Below are positions 15,979-25,009 of a DNA stretch of 64,000 bases, piece after piece; within the stretch, counting starts at the first letter, position 1, and every line of letters starts with the position of its first letter. The notes under the pieces were generated by a model. The model was not told the origin of the DNA, searched no databases, and saw only the letters and a program-made list of their open reading frames with translations. A program made the position numbers and the translations under genes. Origin of the DNA: RH-AL1 sp965249685 (GTDB taxonomy: Bacteria > Pseudomonadota > Alphaproteobacteria > Rhizobiales > Beijerinckiaceae); contig CBDFMN010000003.1 of NCBI GenBank assembly GCA_965249685.1, positions 2,542,001 to 2,606,000 on the forward strand, written 5' to 3'.

Positions 15979-17433
15979 CTAGCGCTCGTGCATCGCGCGC
16001 GATCCGATTTCGCTCAGAGGTGACAGGAAATAGTCGATCAGCCGCCGGCGCCCGGTCTGGAAATCCGCGGTGACCGTCATGCCGGACGCGAGCGGGACCT
16101 TGCGGTCGCCGACGTAGATGCTATTCGCCTCCAACCTCAGCCGCACCGGAAAGACCAGATTCTGGGTGCGCTGCGCGCCGCCGTAACCGATCTGGGCGGA
16201 TGGCTCGTTGGGCCGCCCCTCCAGCTTGCCAGCGTCCGCCTCGGGGATCGCGTCACCGGCGATTGCCGCGACGTGGGCGGCGATCACGCCGTAGCGGCTG
16301 AAGGGGAACGCCTCGACCTTGACCGTGACGTCCTGCCCGATCTCGACGAAGCCGATGTCCCGATTCAGGACGTAAACCTGCACTTCGAGCGGCGCGGTGT
16401 CCGAAACGATGCGCAGCACCTCCTCGCCGGGCGTCAGGACCTGCCCGACGGAGGTCGCAACCGAGGCCTGGACCACGCCCGACTCCGGCGCCAGGAGCGA
16501 CGCATGGCGCAGCTTGGCCTGCGCCTTGGCAAGCGTCTGCTCCGTGTTGGCCGCCTCGCGCAGCGCCTCGCGCAGCTTTTCCGCGTTTTCCGACCGGAAA
16601 TCACGACGGGCCTTCTCGGCTTGGGTGTCGAACACGGCAATGCCGGTGTCGGCGGACACGAGCTGGCCTTTCTGCATCGCAAGCTGCGTAAGCTGGTACT
16701 TGAACGTCTCCGTCGCGTCGATCACCGCTGCGAGAGCGGTGGCGCCGCTGCGCATCAGCGACGTGCGCATGTCCACCCTCTGCTTCAACGTCGCGACGAG
16801 CTGCTGCTGGTTTGCAATGGTTTCGGCGATCTGGTCGCGCTCGGCCGCCTTCTGGCTCCGCTGTGCCGCGATCACGGCCAAACTCCCCCGGAGCTGCGCC
16901 AGACTGGAGACGGCCACCTTTTCCTCGCGCGCGCGAAGCAGGTTAGGAAGGTCGGCAGGCCAAGAGATGGGAGGCAGGGGACCGGCACCGTCGACGGCGG
17001 CCTCGAGGGCGCTTCTGCGCGCCACCTCCGCGCGCGACGCGTTATAGGCGATCTTCGCCGCCATCGCCTCCGCCGTCAGTTCGCCCGCTTCGAACTCGAT
17101 CAGCGCGTCACCCCTGCTGACATGCTGCCCATCCACGGCAAGGATGCGGGAGACCTTTCCGATCTCGAGCGGCTGGACGATCTTGACGCGGCCGACGGGC
17201 TGGATCTTGCCCTGCGCGCTTGCCACGACGTCGATCCAACCGAAATAGGCCCACACCAGCGTCACGGTCAGAAACGCGCAGATCAGCGAGATGAACGCCA
17301 TCCGCACCGGAGAGGGCGGCGTTTCCAGGATCTCGAGCGCAGGGGCGAGGAATTCATGATCGACGCGCCAGCGGCTCGCCAGAACGGGCCGGCGGTTAGT
17401 CAGCGCCGCCTGCGCCGAACGCAGGGTGATCAT
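15979..17433 (-). CDS. Type I secretion membrane fusion protein (HlyD family)
   Basis: A 484-residue periplasmic adaptor of a type I secretion system. One transmembrane helix lies at about residues 45-65 (FISLICAFLTVTLVWAYFG), followed by a lipoyl half (GKVSRILAVDGQHVSRGDALIEF), a long coiled-coil hairpin rich in Lys/Glu/Ala/Gln, the second lipoyl half (ASLLAPESGVVQ) and the conserved C-terminal SGMTVTADFQTGRRRLIDYFLSPL. The frame is open for 44 more codons upstream, but the ATG at 17433 overlaps the TGA of the ABC transporter gene as ATGA, which points to translational coupling and decides the start. The outer-membrane TolC partner is not in the window. Confidence 0.93.
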   Translation of the reverse strand: MITLRSAQAALTNRRPVLASRWRVDHEFLAPALEILETPPSPVRMAFISLICAFLTVTLVWAYFGWIDVVASAQGKIQPVGRVKIVQPLEIGKVSRILAVDGQHVSRGDALIEFEAGELTAEAMAAKIAYNASRAEVARRSALEAAVDGAGPLPPISWPADLPNLLRAREEKVAVSSLAQLRGSLAVIAAQRSQKAAERDQIAETIANQQQLVATLKQRVDMRTSLMRSGATALAAVIDATETFKYQLTQLAMQKGQLVSADTGIAVFDTQAEKARRDFRSENAEKLREALREAANTEQTLAKAQAKLRHASLLAPESGVVQASVATSVGQVLTPGEEVLRIVSDTAPLEVQVYVLNRDIGFVEIGQDVTVKVEAFPFSRYGVIAAHVAAIAGDAIPEADAGKLEGRPNEPSAQIGYGGAQRTQNLVFPVRLRLEANSIYVGDRKVPLASGMTVTADFQTGRRRLIDYFLSPLSEIGSRAMHER

Positions 17434-19595
17434 GCAAACACCTCGGCCTGTTCCGACTGGAGGCGCCAGAGGTGAGCGTAGAGGCCATTCGGTCGCCTCA
17501 GAAGCTCGTCGTGCGAGCCGATTTCCACGACCTTGCCGTCGCGCAGGCCGATGATGCGATGGCACCGGCGCACCGCCGCCAGCCGATGCGCGACGATGAT
17601 CACGGTTCGCTTATCGACGATGTTCTGCATGTTGCGCTGAATGATGCGTTCGCTGTCGTAGTCGAGCGCCGAGGTCGCCTCGTCCAGGATGAGGATCGGG
17701 GGGTTGGTCGCAAGCGCCCGCGCAATGGCGATACGCTGACGCTGGCCACCGGACAGGTTCGCCCCGCGCTCCTCGACGATCGTGTCGAATCCCTGCGGCA
17801 GTCGGGTTATAAACTCCTCCGCACCGGCAAGTCGCGCGACGTATACGACCTGCGCGCGCGAAAGGCCGGGCGCGGCCAGCGCGATATTCTCGTGGATGGA
17901 GCGATTGAACAGGAGGTTATCTTGCAGGACCACGCCGACGTGGGCGCGCAACCACGCGGGATCGATGTGGGCGAGATCGTGCCCATCGATGGCGATGCTG
18001 CCGGCGCTGGGAGAGTAAAGGCGCTGGACGAGCTTGGCGAGCGTCGACTTACCGGACCCGGAAGGGCCGACGATGCCGACGACCTCGCCCGGCCGGATAA
18101 CGAGGTTGACGTCGTTCAGGACGTCCGCGCCTTCCCGATTGTACTTGAAGAAGACATTGCGGAACTCGATGCCTCCAGCAGGTGGCGGCAGAGCCGCCGA
18201 GAGGCGGGGTGCCGCTTCAGGCGGCGCATTGAGAATGTCGCCCAGTCGCTCGACCGAGATTTGCACCTGCTGGAAGTCCTGCCAGAGCTGGGAGAGGCGC
18301 AGAATCGGCTGCGTGACCTGACCGGCGATCATATTGAACGCGATGAGGGCCCCCACCGACAGGTCGCCGGCGATGACGGCCTGAGCGCCAAGCAGGAGAA
18401 TAGCGGCCGTGCTCAGCTTGCTGACGTATTGGATGGCGTTCTGGCCAAGAGCCGCCTGCAGCGTGGCTTTGAAGCTCGCGGTGACATAGACCGAGAGCTT
18501 TTCCTCCCACTCCTTGCGCATGATCGGCTCGACCGCGCCCGCCTTAATGGTTTCGATCCCTACGACCGTCTCTACCAGGAATTGCTGGCTGGCCGCGCCG
18601 CTGTTGAACTTGTCCCTAATGAGATCGCGCAGCGCGGGGCGCATCAGCGCGGCGATGCCGGCGTAGAGCGGCACGCTGACGATCACGACGAAGGTCAGCT
18701 TGACCGAGTACGACAGGAGGACCGCGACGAAGACCGTCGCGAAGACGAGATCGATCGCGGCGAACAAGCCCTGCCCGGTGAGAAAGGTTCGGATCGTCTC
18801 CAATTCACGCATCCGGGCGATCGTCTGTCCGGACGCCCGCGTCTTGAAGTAGGCGAGCGGCAGCCGGAGCATGTGAGCGAAGAGCCGCTGCCCGAGTTCG
18901 ACGTCGATGCGATTGGTGGTGTGCGACAGGGCAAAGGTTCTCAAATACTGCAGGGCCGTGTCAAAGAATCCGAGAAGGACGAGGCCGACAACGAGCACGA
19001 GCAGCGTCGAATAGGTCTTCTCGACCAGCACCTTGTCGACGACCACCTGGAAGAACAGCGGCGTCACGAGAGCAAAGATCTGGACAAACAGTGATGCGGT
19101 TAGGACGTGCATCAGCGGTTTGCGATAGCGCCAGATGGAAGGGATGAACCAGGCGAGGCCGAGGTACTTGGGATCGACCGTGATACCGTAGATCTTGCGC
19201 TTCACTAGGAGCAGCGCGTCGCCCGCCTCCTTGTAGAGATCGTCAGGGAGCAGATCGCGCGACAACCGCGTCGTGATATTCATGACCCGCAGGGCGCCCG
19301 ATCCCGTACGCCCGACTAAGACGTCGAACCGGCCGTCGCGCATCAGCAAAAGGTACGGCATCGGCGCCGTCGCGAGGCGCGCCGCCGTTATCTTGCGGAC
19401 CACCCGGGCCTGAAGCCCGATCGCCGCTGCAGCCCGGACAAGATCGTCCTCCCGCGCCGGGCGTCCGGCCAGCGCAAGCTCACGTGCTAACGTCGCAGGA
19501 TTGGCCGCCAAGCGATGAAACGCGGCGACGCTGCACAGCGCGCGTAGTCCGCAATCCGGCCGGCCCACGTATTCTTCAGCAACGGGCGCGTTCAT
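17430..19595 (-). CDS. Type I secretion ABC transporter (HlyB/PrsD-like) with degenerate C39-like domain
   Basis: A 721-residue inner-membrane exporter. Residues 1-130 form a C39-like domain: the PDCG motif keeps the cysteine (C15), but the usual upstream glutamine is absent and the position of the catalytic histidine reads GRFDVLV, so it should be a non-cleaving docking domain as in HlyB. Six transmembrane helices lie at about 155-440. The ATPase has Walker A GPSGSGKST (510-518), signature LSGGQRQRIAIARAL (about 614) and Walker B ILILDEATSALD (about 634-645). It overlaps the HlyD gene by 4 bp. Substrates are probably the signal-peptide-less repeat proteins of this locus, especially the GH5 proteins at 3095 and 30952; this is inferred. 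Confidence 0.94.
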   Translation of the reverse strand: MNAPVAEEYVGRPDCGLRALCSVAAFHRLAANPATLARELALAGRPAREDDLVRAAAAIGLQARVVRKITAARLATAPMPYLLLMRDGRFDVLVGRTGSGALRVMNITTRLSRDLLPDDLYKEAGDALLLVKRKIYGITVDPKYLGLAWFIPSIWRYRKPLMHVLTASLFVQIFALVTPLFFQVVVDKVLVEKTYSTLLVLVVGLVLLGFFDTALQYLRTFALSHTTNRIDVELGQRLFAHMLRLPLAYFKTRASGQTIARMRELETIRTFLTGQGLFAAIDLVFATVFVAVLLSYSVKLTFVVIVSVPLYAGIAALMRPALRDLIRDKFNSGAASQQFLVETVVGIETIKAGAVEPIMRKEWEEKLSVYVTASFKATLQAALGQNAIQYVSKLSTAAILLLGAQAVIAGDLSVGALIAFNMIAGQVTQPILRLSQLWQDFQQVQISVERLGDILNAPPEAAPRLSAALPPPAGGIEFRNVFFKYNREGADVLNDVNLVIRPGEVVGIVGPSGSGKSTLAKLVQRLYSPSAGSIAIDGHDLAHIDPAWLRAHVGVVLQDNLLFNRSIHENIALAAPGLSRAQVVYVARLAGAEEFITRLPQGFDTIVEERGANLSGGQRQRIAIARALATNPPILILDEATSALDYDSERIIQRNMQNIVDKRTVIIVAHRLAAVRRCHRIIGLRDGKVVEIGSHDELLRRPNGLYAHLWRLQSEQAEVFA

Positions 19596-19712
19596 TCAAG
19601 GCTTTCGAGATGACGTTGACGTCGATCAGCGCTCGGCCCGAACTTCGATTATTAACCTTAAGAACCGATTAACCTAGCCAAGCGAAAGCGGCGACAGCCA
19701 TCGCCGGGCTGC

Positions 19713-20501
19713 TTACCGGCGCCACGGCGGCGTCTTCACGTCGACGCCCGGCACAAAGAGGTTCTCGCCGCGGGCCTGGAGCTCGCGCGCGAACTGCGTT
19801 CGATCGTAGAGGGGCAAACCGTCGAGGCTCTTGAGCAGGGCGTCACGCTCGCCCCAGCCCGGACCGGTCAGGATCTCGGCGGCATTGGGTATATAGCCCG
19901 ACACCACAAGGTTGCCGAACTCGCGGATCACCGCGTCGCGAAGACCGGGCGGCAGGCTCGATAGGAGCGGGACGGCGAAGGCGTTGCGGTGCACGGCGAT
20001 CCATCCCTCGTGGGGCGCCATGGCATACGACATCTCCAGCTCCGACATGACCGCATCATCGAAGCCGCCGCGCGTCTTGGCCAGCCACGCGAGCGCGAAC
20101 CAAAGAAAACCGTCGGTCGGGGTGATGCGCAGGGCCGCACGGGCCGCCTGCTCCGCGCGCAGGACCTCGGGAGCGTCGGTCGGGACGGGCGAAGCTGCGA
20201 TCCTGACGTCCGCCTGACGCAACCGGATGACCGCGATCTCGCGCAAGAGCAGCGGGTTCGGCACGGGAAGGCTAACCGCTTGCGACAGGCTCGGCTCGAA
20301 CCCCTCGAGCACGTTGAAGCCGAATCGGTCCCCAGCCTTGACATGAGCACTCAGCGACTCGATCTCGCCGCCGTTGGAGGCGGCCACAAAGCCGTACGAT
20401 CCGGCGAGAGCGAGCGCCAGTCCGGCTGCGGCGAGTGGCAGCCGGGCCGCGAGCCCCAGGAACATAGCGCCCGCTTTAAGCCGCCTGGTTATAGGCCCCA
20501 T
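19713..20501 (-). CDS. Membrane-anchored protein of the EPS operon, unknown function
   Basis: A 262-residue protein with one N-terminal hydrophobic segment (about residues 13-40) and an alpha-helical, presumably periplasmic remainder. The segment APEVLRAEQAARAAL...FLWFALAWLAKT resembles TPR-like helices but is not a clear match. The first ATG lies 26 bp inside the end of the Wzc-like gene; a second ATG at 20465 would remove the overlap. Position directly after the co-polymerase gene points to a role in polysaccharide synthesis or export, as for similar accessory proteins at the end of rhizobial EPS operons. No enzymatic motif is visible. Confidence 0.75.
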   Translation of the reverse strand: MGPITRRLKAGAMFLGLAARLPLAAAGLALALAGSYGFVAASNGGEIESLSAHVKAGDRFGFNVLEGFEPSLSQAVSLPVPNPLLLREIAVIRLRQADVRIAASPVPTDAPEVLRAEQAARAALRITPTDGFLWFALAWLAKTRGGFDDAVMSELEMSYAMAPHEGWIAVHRNAFAVPLLSSLPPGLRDAVIREFGNLVVSGYIPNAAEILTGPGWGERDALLKSLDGLPLYDRTQFARELQARGENLFVPGVDVKTPPWRR

Positions 20502-22740
20502 AGTACTTCTTGTGGTACTTCTGACTGCGGTGGAGTTCGTACCGACCGATGACGCGGGGATCGGCCTTGTTGAGGGCGACGCCGAGGATCTGGTTGTACA
20601 CCTCCTGCGCCTCGTTCAGCACCTGCTCGATCACCTCGATCTTGGTCTGGCCCCACTCAACCACGAAGACGAAATTGTCGATATAGCTTGCCGTGGTCCG
20701 CGTGTCGACGACGGGCGCGAGCGGCGCCAGGTCGACGACGACATAGTCGAACTGCTCGCGAAGCTGCGAGAACAGGCGCTTGGCCTTCTCGGAGCCCAAG
20801 ATCTCGCTGGTGTGGAGAACGTGGCCGCCGCCGCTCCCGGGGATGAAGAACAGCCCTGTCACCGGATCTTTCCAGATGACCTCCGCGAGGGTCTTGACCC
20901 CGCGGATGACATCGACGAGCCCATCGGTCGTCCCCGCTGCCAGCGCCCGGGTCATGGACGGATTGCGGAGATCGCCGTCGATCAGCAGCACGCGCGCACC
21001 CGAATGGGCGATCATCTCGGCAAAGTTCATCGACATCACCGACTTGCCCTCGCTAGGCAGGGTGGACGTGAAGCCGATGACCTTGTTTGCTCCGGTCGAT
21101 CCCGACAGGTCGGAGGCGACCTTCACCGCGCGCAGTCCTTCCGCATATTGCGAGAAGGGCTCGTCCAGCACGTGACGCCAGAGGCCCTGGAGGGTCCCGA
21201 TCGACCGCGTCGCCGGGTCGGGCAGGGCCACCGGCCGCACCCGACGCCCGACCTTGAGCAGAGGAAGGATGGTGAGGCAGTTTAGCCCCAGCCGATCTTC
21301 GATCTGCGTGCTGGACCGGAACACCCGGTCCGTGAAGTCGCGTAGGCACGCAAATCCGAAGCCGGCGATCAGCCCGAAAAACAGCGCGCCGCCCAGCACC
21401 ATCGGGGCCTTCGGCGAGGACCGGCTGCTGGGAGCGGCGGCGGGGCTGATCAGCCGAGCCTCCGTGATGGGGAACGACTCCTGCTGGATGGCTTCGGTGT
21501 AACGCTGGAGGAACTTGTCGTAGATGATGCGGTACGACTGGGATGTGCTCTCCAGCTCCTTGAGCTGGGTCTGCGCGGAACTGCCCAGATTGGCCTCCGA
21601 CACCGTGCCGGCGAAGCTTTCGCGCAGCGCCCGCTCCCGGGCCGTCGCGATGTCGTAATCGCTCCTGTAGCCTTGCGCGATCTTGCCGATCTCGTCGGTA
21701 ATCGAACGCTGGACCTCCTGCATCTGATTCCGCAGGTTCACGGTCGCGAGGTGGGTGGCGCCGTATTTCTGCGCCCACAGCGCCTCGCGCGACTGCAGGT
21801 CTAGGTACTGGCTGCGCAGCTTGATGATGACTTCGTTCTTGAGGGCGTCGGCGACCGAACCGTCTTGCAAGCCCTGCTTGGTGATCTCGGAGATCCGGTC
21901 CAGCCGCGCCTTCGCCTCGGCCGTTGCCGCATGCGCCATGATAAGTTGGGTGTTCGTCTCCGTGAGCTGCTTGTCGCTCATGAGATTGCCCTGGGAATCG
22001 ATGGTATAGATGTGGTTCTTCTGCTTGAATTCGACGACCGCTCTGTCGGCGGCGCTGGCCTGGACCTTCAGTTCCCCAAGGCGGCCTTGAAGCCAGAGAC
22101 TGGCGCGGCGCGTCGCCTGAAACTTGGAATCGAGTTGGTCGTTGACGTAGGCGTTGGCGATCGCGTTGGCGATGCGCGCGGCTTTCGCCGGGTCCAGCGA
22201 GGAGAACGTGATGTTGATGACGTAAGTCACACCGTCGCGCGCCGCCGACTCGCGGCTGCTGAAGGTTGCGAGGGCTCGCCCGAGCAGTTGCGCGTCGGTG
22301 GGCGCGTCCTGGTTGGCGAACATGCGTTTGAAGCCGCCGAACATGGCGCCGAACAGGCCGGACGTCTGTGGGACGAATTCGGGATCGTGGATAAGGTCGA
22401 GCTCCTTTATCACGGCAAGGCTCACCGTGTCGGACCGCAGCAGTTGCAACTCGGTCTGCACCGTTCCGGCGTCCACTACCGGGATATCGCCCAGCACGGA
22501 CTGTTGCTGGAACAGCTGCACCTTTCGCGTGTCGATGATCATGGACGCCGTCGCGGAGTACATGGAGGGCGTGGTGAGCAGGTAGATGAGCCCACCGATC
22601 AGCGTCACCACCGATGCCGCGATGATGATGGCAAGATGGCGCCGAAAGATCCGCGAGATCACATGCAATGTCGCTCGCAGGTCGTACTCGCCGATATGCC
22701 GATTGTGCGTTTCGGCTTTGGAACTCGCGACTTGCAGCAT
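20476..22740 (-). CDS. Polysaccharide co-polymerase with BY-kinase domain (Wzc/GumC-ExoP type)
   Basis: A 754-residue inner-membrane protein. Two transmembrane segments (about 35-60 and 435-460) enclose a Wzz domain with a coiled-coil periplasmic part and the GumC-like insertion. The cytoplasmic tyrosine kinase follows at about 540-730: Walker A in PSEGKS (562-567), Walker A' in LLIDGDLRNPS (about 586-596) and Walker B in VVVDLAP. The tail carries a tyrosine cluster (Y734, Y742, Y746, Y747, Y750) typical of autophosphorylation sites. It controls chain length and export together with the Wza-like protein. It is the first gene of a minus-strand operon. The dephosphorylating partner is not obvious: no low-molecular-weight tyrosine phosphatase is encoded nearby, only a PPP-type phosphatase at 24125. 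Confidence 0.94.
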   Translation of the reverse strand: MLQVASSKAETHNRHIGEYDLRATLHVISRIFRRHLAIIIAASVVTLIGGLIYLLTTPSMYSATASMIIDTRKVQLFQQQSVLGDIPVVDAGTVQTELQLLRSDTVSLAVIKELDLIHDPEFVPQTSGLFGAMFGGFKRMFANQDAPTDAQLLGRALATFSSRESAARDGVTYVINITFSSLDPAKAARIANAIANAYVNDQLDSKFQATRRASLWLQGRLGELKVQASAADRAVVEFKQKNHIYTIDSQGNLMSDKQLTETNTQLIMAHAATAEAKARLDRISEITKQGLQDGSVADALKNEVIIKLRSQYLDLQSREALWAQKYGATHLATVNLRNQMQEVQRSITDEIGKIAQGYRSDYDIATARERALRESFAGTVSEANLGSSAQTQLKELESTSQSYRIIYDKFLQRYTEAIQQESFPITEARLISPAAAPSSRSSPKAPMVLGGALFFGLIAGFGFACLRDFTDRVFRSSTQIEDRLGLNCLTILPLLKVGRRVRPVALPDPATRSIGTLQGLWRHVLDEPFSQYAEGLRAVKVASDLSGSTGANKVIGFTSTLPSEGKSVMSMNFAEMIAHSGARVLLIDGDLRNPSMTRALAAGTTDGLVDVIRGVKTLAEVIWKDPVTGLFFIPGSGGGHVLHTSEILGSEKAKRLFSQLREQFDYVVVDLAPLAPVVDTRTTASYIDNFVFVVEWGQTKIEVIEQVLNEAQEVYNQILGVALNKADPRVIGRYELHRSQKYHKKYYGAYNQAA

Positions 22741-22798
22741 GGCGGGGTCTCCCTGGCTCGATCGGAGGTAACCGGCTCGGAGGCCGGTGGAGAGGCGT

Positions 22799-23452
22799 TC
22801 AGTCGATGATGGAACTGCCGAGCGACGTGGAGGTGCTCGTCTGCGTGGTAAAGCTGCCGCCGCTCAGGGAAAACGACGAGTTGGGCGCCGACTGTGGAAT
22901 CACGGCGGGACTGGTCGTCGCGATCACCGAATTGTTGGGTCCGCCGGACGGCGGCCCGGCACCGATGCTGCCGACCCCACCAGCGCCGCCACCACCGCCA
23001 CCCCCACTGCCACCGCCAGTGGAGGCGGTCACCACATCGCCGGCACCGTAGGCCTGGTTGGCTTCGGTGTTGGAGGCAACGTTGCGCACGACATTGTCCG
23101 CGATGTAGAGCTTGTCGCCACGGTCCTGATCCTGGCTGGGGCTACCGCAGGTCGTGTCGAGCCCGCGCAACGCCCGCCCGATCTCCGCGCCGTCCGCGCC
23201 GGAGGCGTGGCCGAGAGCCACATAGAGCCCGTGCCCGAATGCAGGATCGCGGGCGTTCACGGCAGCGGACGCGAGCGCCCGGGCCTTGGCCCCGACGTCC
23301 GCGCTCCCTTTGTTGGCCCGAATCCACTTCACGGGATCGCTGTTGAAGTTCTGCAGGTCCGACGAGGACGCCGCTGTCGGGCAGGAGGCGAGGGCCGGCA
23401 CAGCCGAAGCTGACAAACAGGTAGCCGCGAGAAGAACAATGATCGTACGCAT
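22799..23452 (-). CDS. Secreted glycine/serine-rich protein, unknown function
   Basis: A 217-residue protein with a clear signal peptide ending near VPALAS (residue 23). Residues 24-125 are helical and hold three cysteines (positions 24, 102 and one in the leader). Residues 125-217 are low-complexity: a run of GGGSGGG type near 145-160 and then a Thr/Ser-rich tail. It sits 58 bp upstream of the Wzc-like gene on the same strand and may be its first operon partner. The glycine tract coincides with a GC-biased CCACCG repeat. No family is recognised; a cell-surface or biofilm matrix role is a guess from the context. Confidence 0.7.
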   Translation of the reverse strand: MRTIIVLLAATCLSASAVPALASCPTAASSSDLQNFNSDPVKWIRANKGSADVGAKARALASAAVNARDPAFGHGLYVALGHASGADGAEIGRALRGLDTTCGSPSQDQDRGDKLYIADNVVRNVASNTEANQAYGAGDVVTASTGGGSGGGGGGGAGGVGSIGAGPPSGGPNNSVIATTSPAVIPQSAPNSSFSLSGGSFTTQTSTSTSLGSSIID

Positions 23453-23488
23453 GATTACCCTTCGATAGAGCTTGTTAACGCGAACCCA

Positions 23489-23776
23489 TTAGTCTCGTAA
23501 GCGCCCGGCGGGGCCACAGGACCAAACCCGTTCGGCGATCACTCGGACGCTGAAAAAACCGTCGGGGATCTCCCGCAGGCGCGTGACGTAGCAGGGTCGT
23601 GACGCCGGCACGTAGTAGGACGGGAAGGCGGTACCGAAGAACGGCAGGGCTCCGACCGCCCAAGCAGGAGCGGCAGGCAGCGCAACGGCGGCGACAAGGG
23701 CGAGCGCGCTCAGTGCGGAGAACGGCCGCCGACGGCCGAACCAGTATCTCCAAGCCGCTCTCGCTCCGCACTTCAT
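23489..23776 (-). CDS. Small secreted protein, hypothetical
   Basis: A 95-residue product with a good signal peptide (Arg-rich start, hydrophobic ALSALALVAAVALPAAP, cleavage near AWA). The mature part of about 55 residues has two cysteines (CYV, WSCG) and aromatic residues. The frame is open for 21 codons further upstream, but the ATG at 23776 places the leader correctly. It lies 36 bp before the Gly/Ser-rich secreted protein gene, on the same strand, so it may head the Wzc operon. No family recognised. Confidence 0.6.
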   Translation of the reverse strand: MKCGARAAWRYWFGRRRPFSALSALALVAAVALPAAPAWAVGALPFFGTAFPSYYVPASRPCYVTRLREIPDGFFSVRVIAERVWSCGPAGRLRD

Positions 23777-24124
23777 GATCGTCTTTCCGGGTGTGATCCA
23801 CGCCAAGGCCGCCCGGCGGCAAGGCCACTGCGTCTGCAACGATCAAGCCATACTAGATTGGCACAAGTAAGGCTATCGTGAGACGCTTGTTGCGCCGCAC
23901 AACAACCGTTTTTCTCTCCAACCATCGCTAGACAGCGTGGCATACCGTGCGTCAAAGTAAAAAATCGTTCGACGCGAGGAGGCGGTGATCGTCCACTGGT
24001 TCAGAAGCAGGGCCGGAGGGTCGGCCGGTGCTCGGAACGGGTGGGGCCTGGCTTGCTCAGGCGGGGACGCGCCGCCGCTCGTGCCGCAAGGAAGCGGCAA
24101 GGGTCATAGGGAGGCCGACGAGCC

Positions 24125-24907
24125 GTGGCCGAAAGTGCTGCGGCCAAACCCCTGACAGTCATGTTTTGGAAAACTCAGACCATCGCGGCTGCGGGCATGC
24201 CCGCTACTCCGGGCGGAGAGCGCCTCTACGTGGTGGGAGATATCCACGGCCGCCTCGACCTTCTCGACGCGATGCTCGACCTCATCGACGCGGACATCGC
24301 CGCGCGGGACGCGAGCCGGCAACGCCTCGTGTTTCTCGGCGACTACGTGGACCGGGGACCGAGCTCGGCACAGGTCATCCATCGGTTGGTCGAGGTCGCC
24401 GGAACGTACGAGGCCATTTTCCTCAAGGGCAACCACGAGGATGTGCTGCTCACCTTCCTACAGACCCCCGACCTGATCGACAATTGGCGGGCTATGGGCG
24501 GCCTCACTACTCTGCAATCCTATGGCATCGCGCCGCCTCTGCGCCCGTCGCCGGCAGAAGCTCACGCCCTCGCCAAGGCGCTGGCGGCCGTCATGCCGCC
24601 ATCCCACGCGGCGTTCCTCCGATCGCTCGCCCTGTTCTGGGTCTGGGGTGACTACGCTTTCATGCATGCCGGGCTGCGCCCAGGCATTCCACTCAACCGC
24701 CAGAAAGAGCAGGATCTTCTCTGGATTAGGAGGGAGTTCACCGGGTCGACGCTCCAGCACGAGAAGTTCATCGTGCACGGCCATACGCCCGTTCGAGCGC
24801 CGGACGTCCTTTGCAATCGCATCAACATCGACACGGGAGCCTATGCGACCGGGCGGCTGAGCTGCGTCGTCCTGGACGAGCAAGGCCGGTACTTCCTACA
24901 GACGTGA
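24125..24907 (+). CDS. PPP-family serine/threonine protein phosphatase
   Basis: A 260-residue cytoplasmic metallophosphoesterase of the bacterial PrpA/PrpE-like branch. All PPP motifs are present: GDIHGR (38-43), GDYVDRG (72-78), GNHE (102-105) and a late HGHTP. It starts with GTG at 24125; a later ATG at residue 13 or 25 is possible because the fold begins only near residue 33. It is divergent from the Wzc-like BY-kinase operon and is followed after 102 bp by a glycosyltransferase gene. It may therefore counter phosphorylation in EPS control, but PPP enzymes mostly act on Ser/Thr, so this remains open. Confidence 0.88.
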   Translation: MAESAAAKPLTVMFWKTQTIAAAGMPATPGGERLYVVGDIHGRLDLLDAMLDLIDADIAARDASRQRLVFLGDYVDRGPSSAQVIHRLVEVAGTYEAIFLKGNHEDVLLTFLQTPDLIDNWRAMGGLTTLQSYGIAPPLRPSPAEAHALAKALAAVMPPSHAAFLRSLALFWVWGDYAFMHAGLRPGIPLNRQKEQDLLWIRREFTGSTLQHEKFIVHGHTPVRAPDVLCNRINIDTGAYATGRLSCVVLDEQGRYFLQT

Positions 24908-25009
24908 GCGGCGGCCTCGAGCTTGGCTCGCGCAGGCCTTGCATGCTATGAGCACCCCGTAAGACGTTGACGCTGCCTTCATCTCGACGATCGTGGCGAG
25001 CCGGACGGC

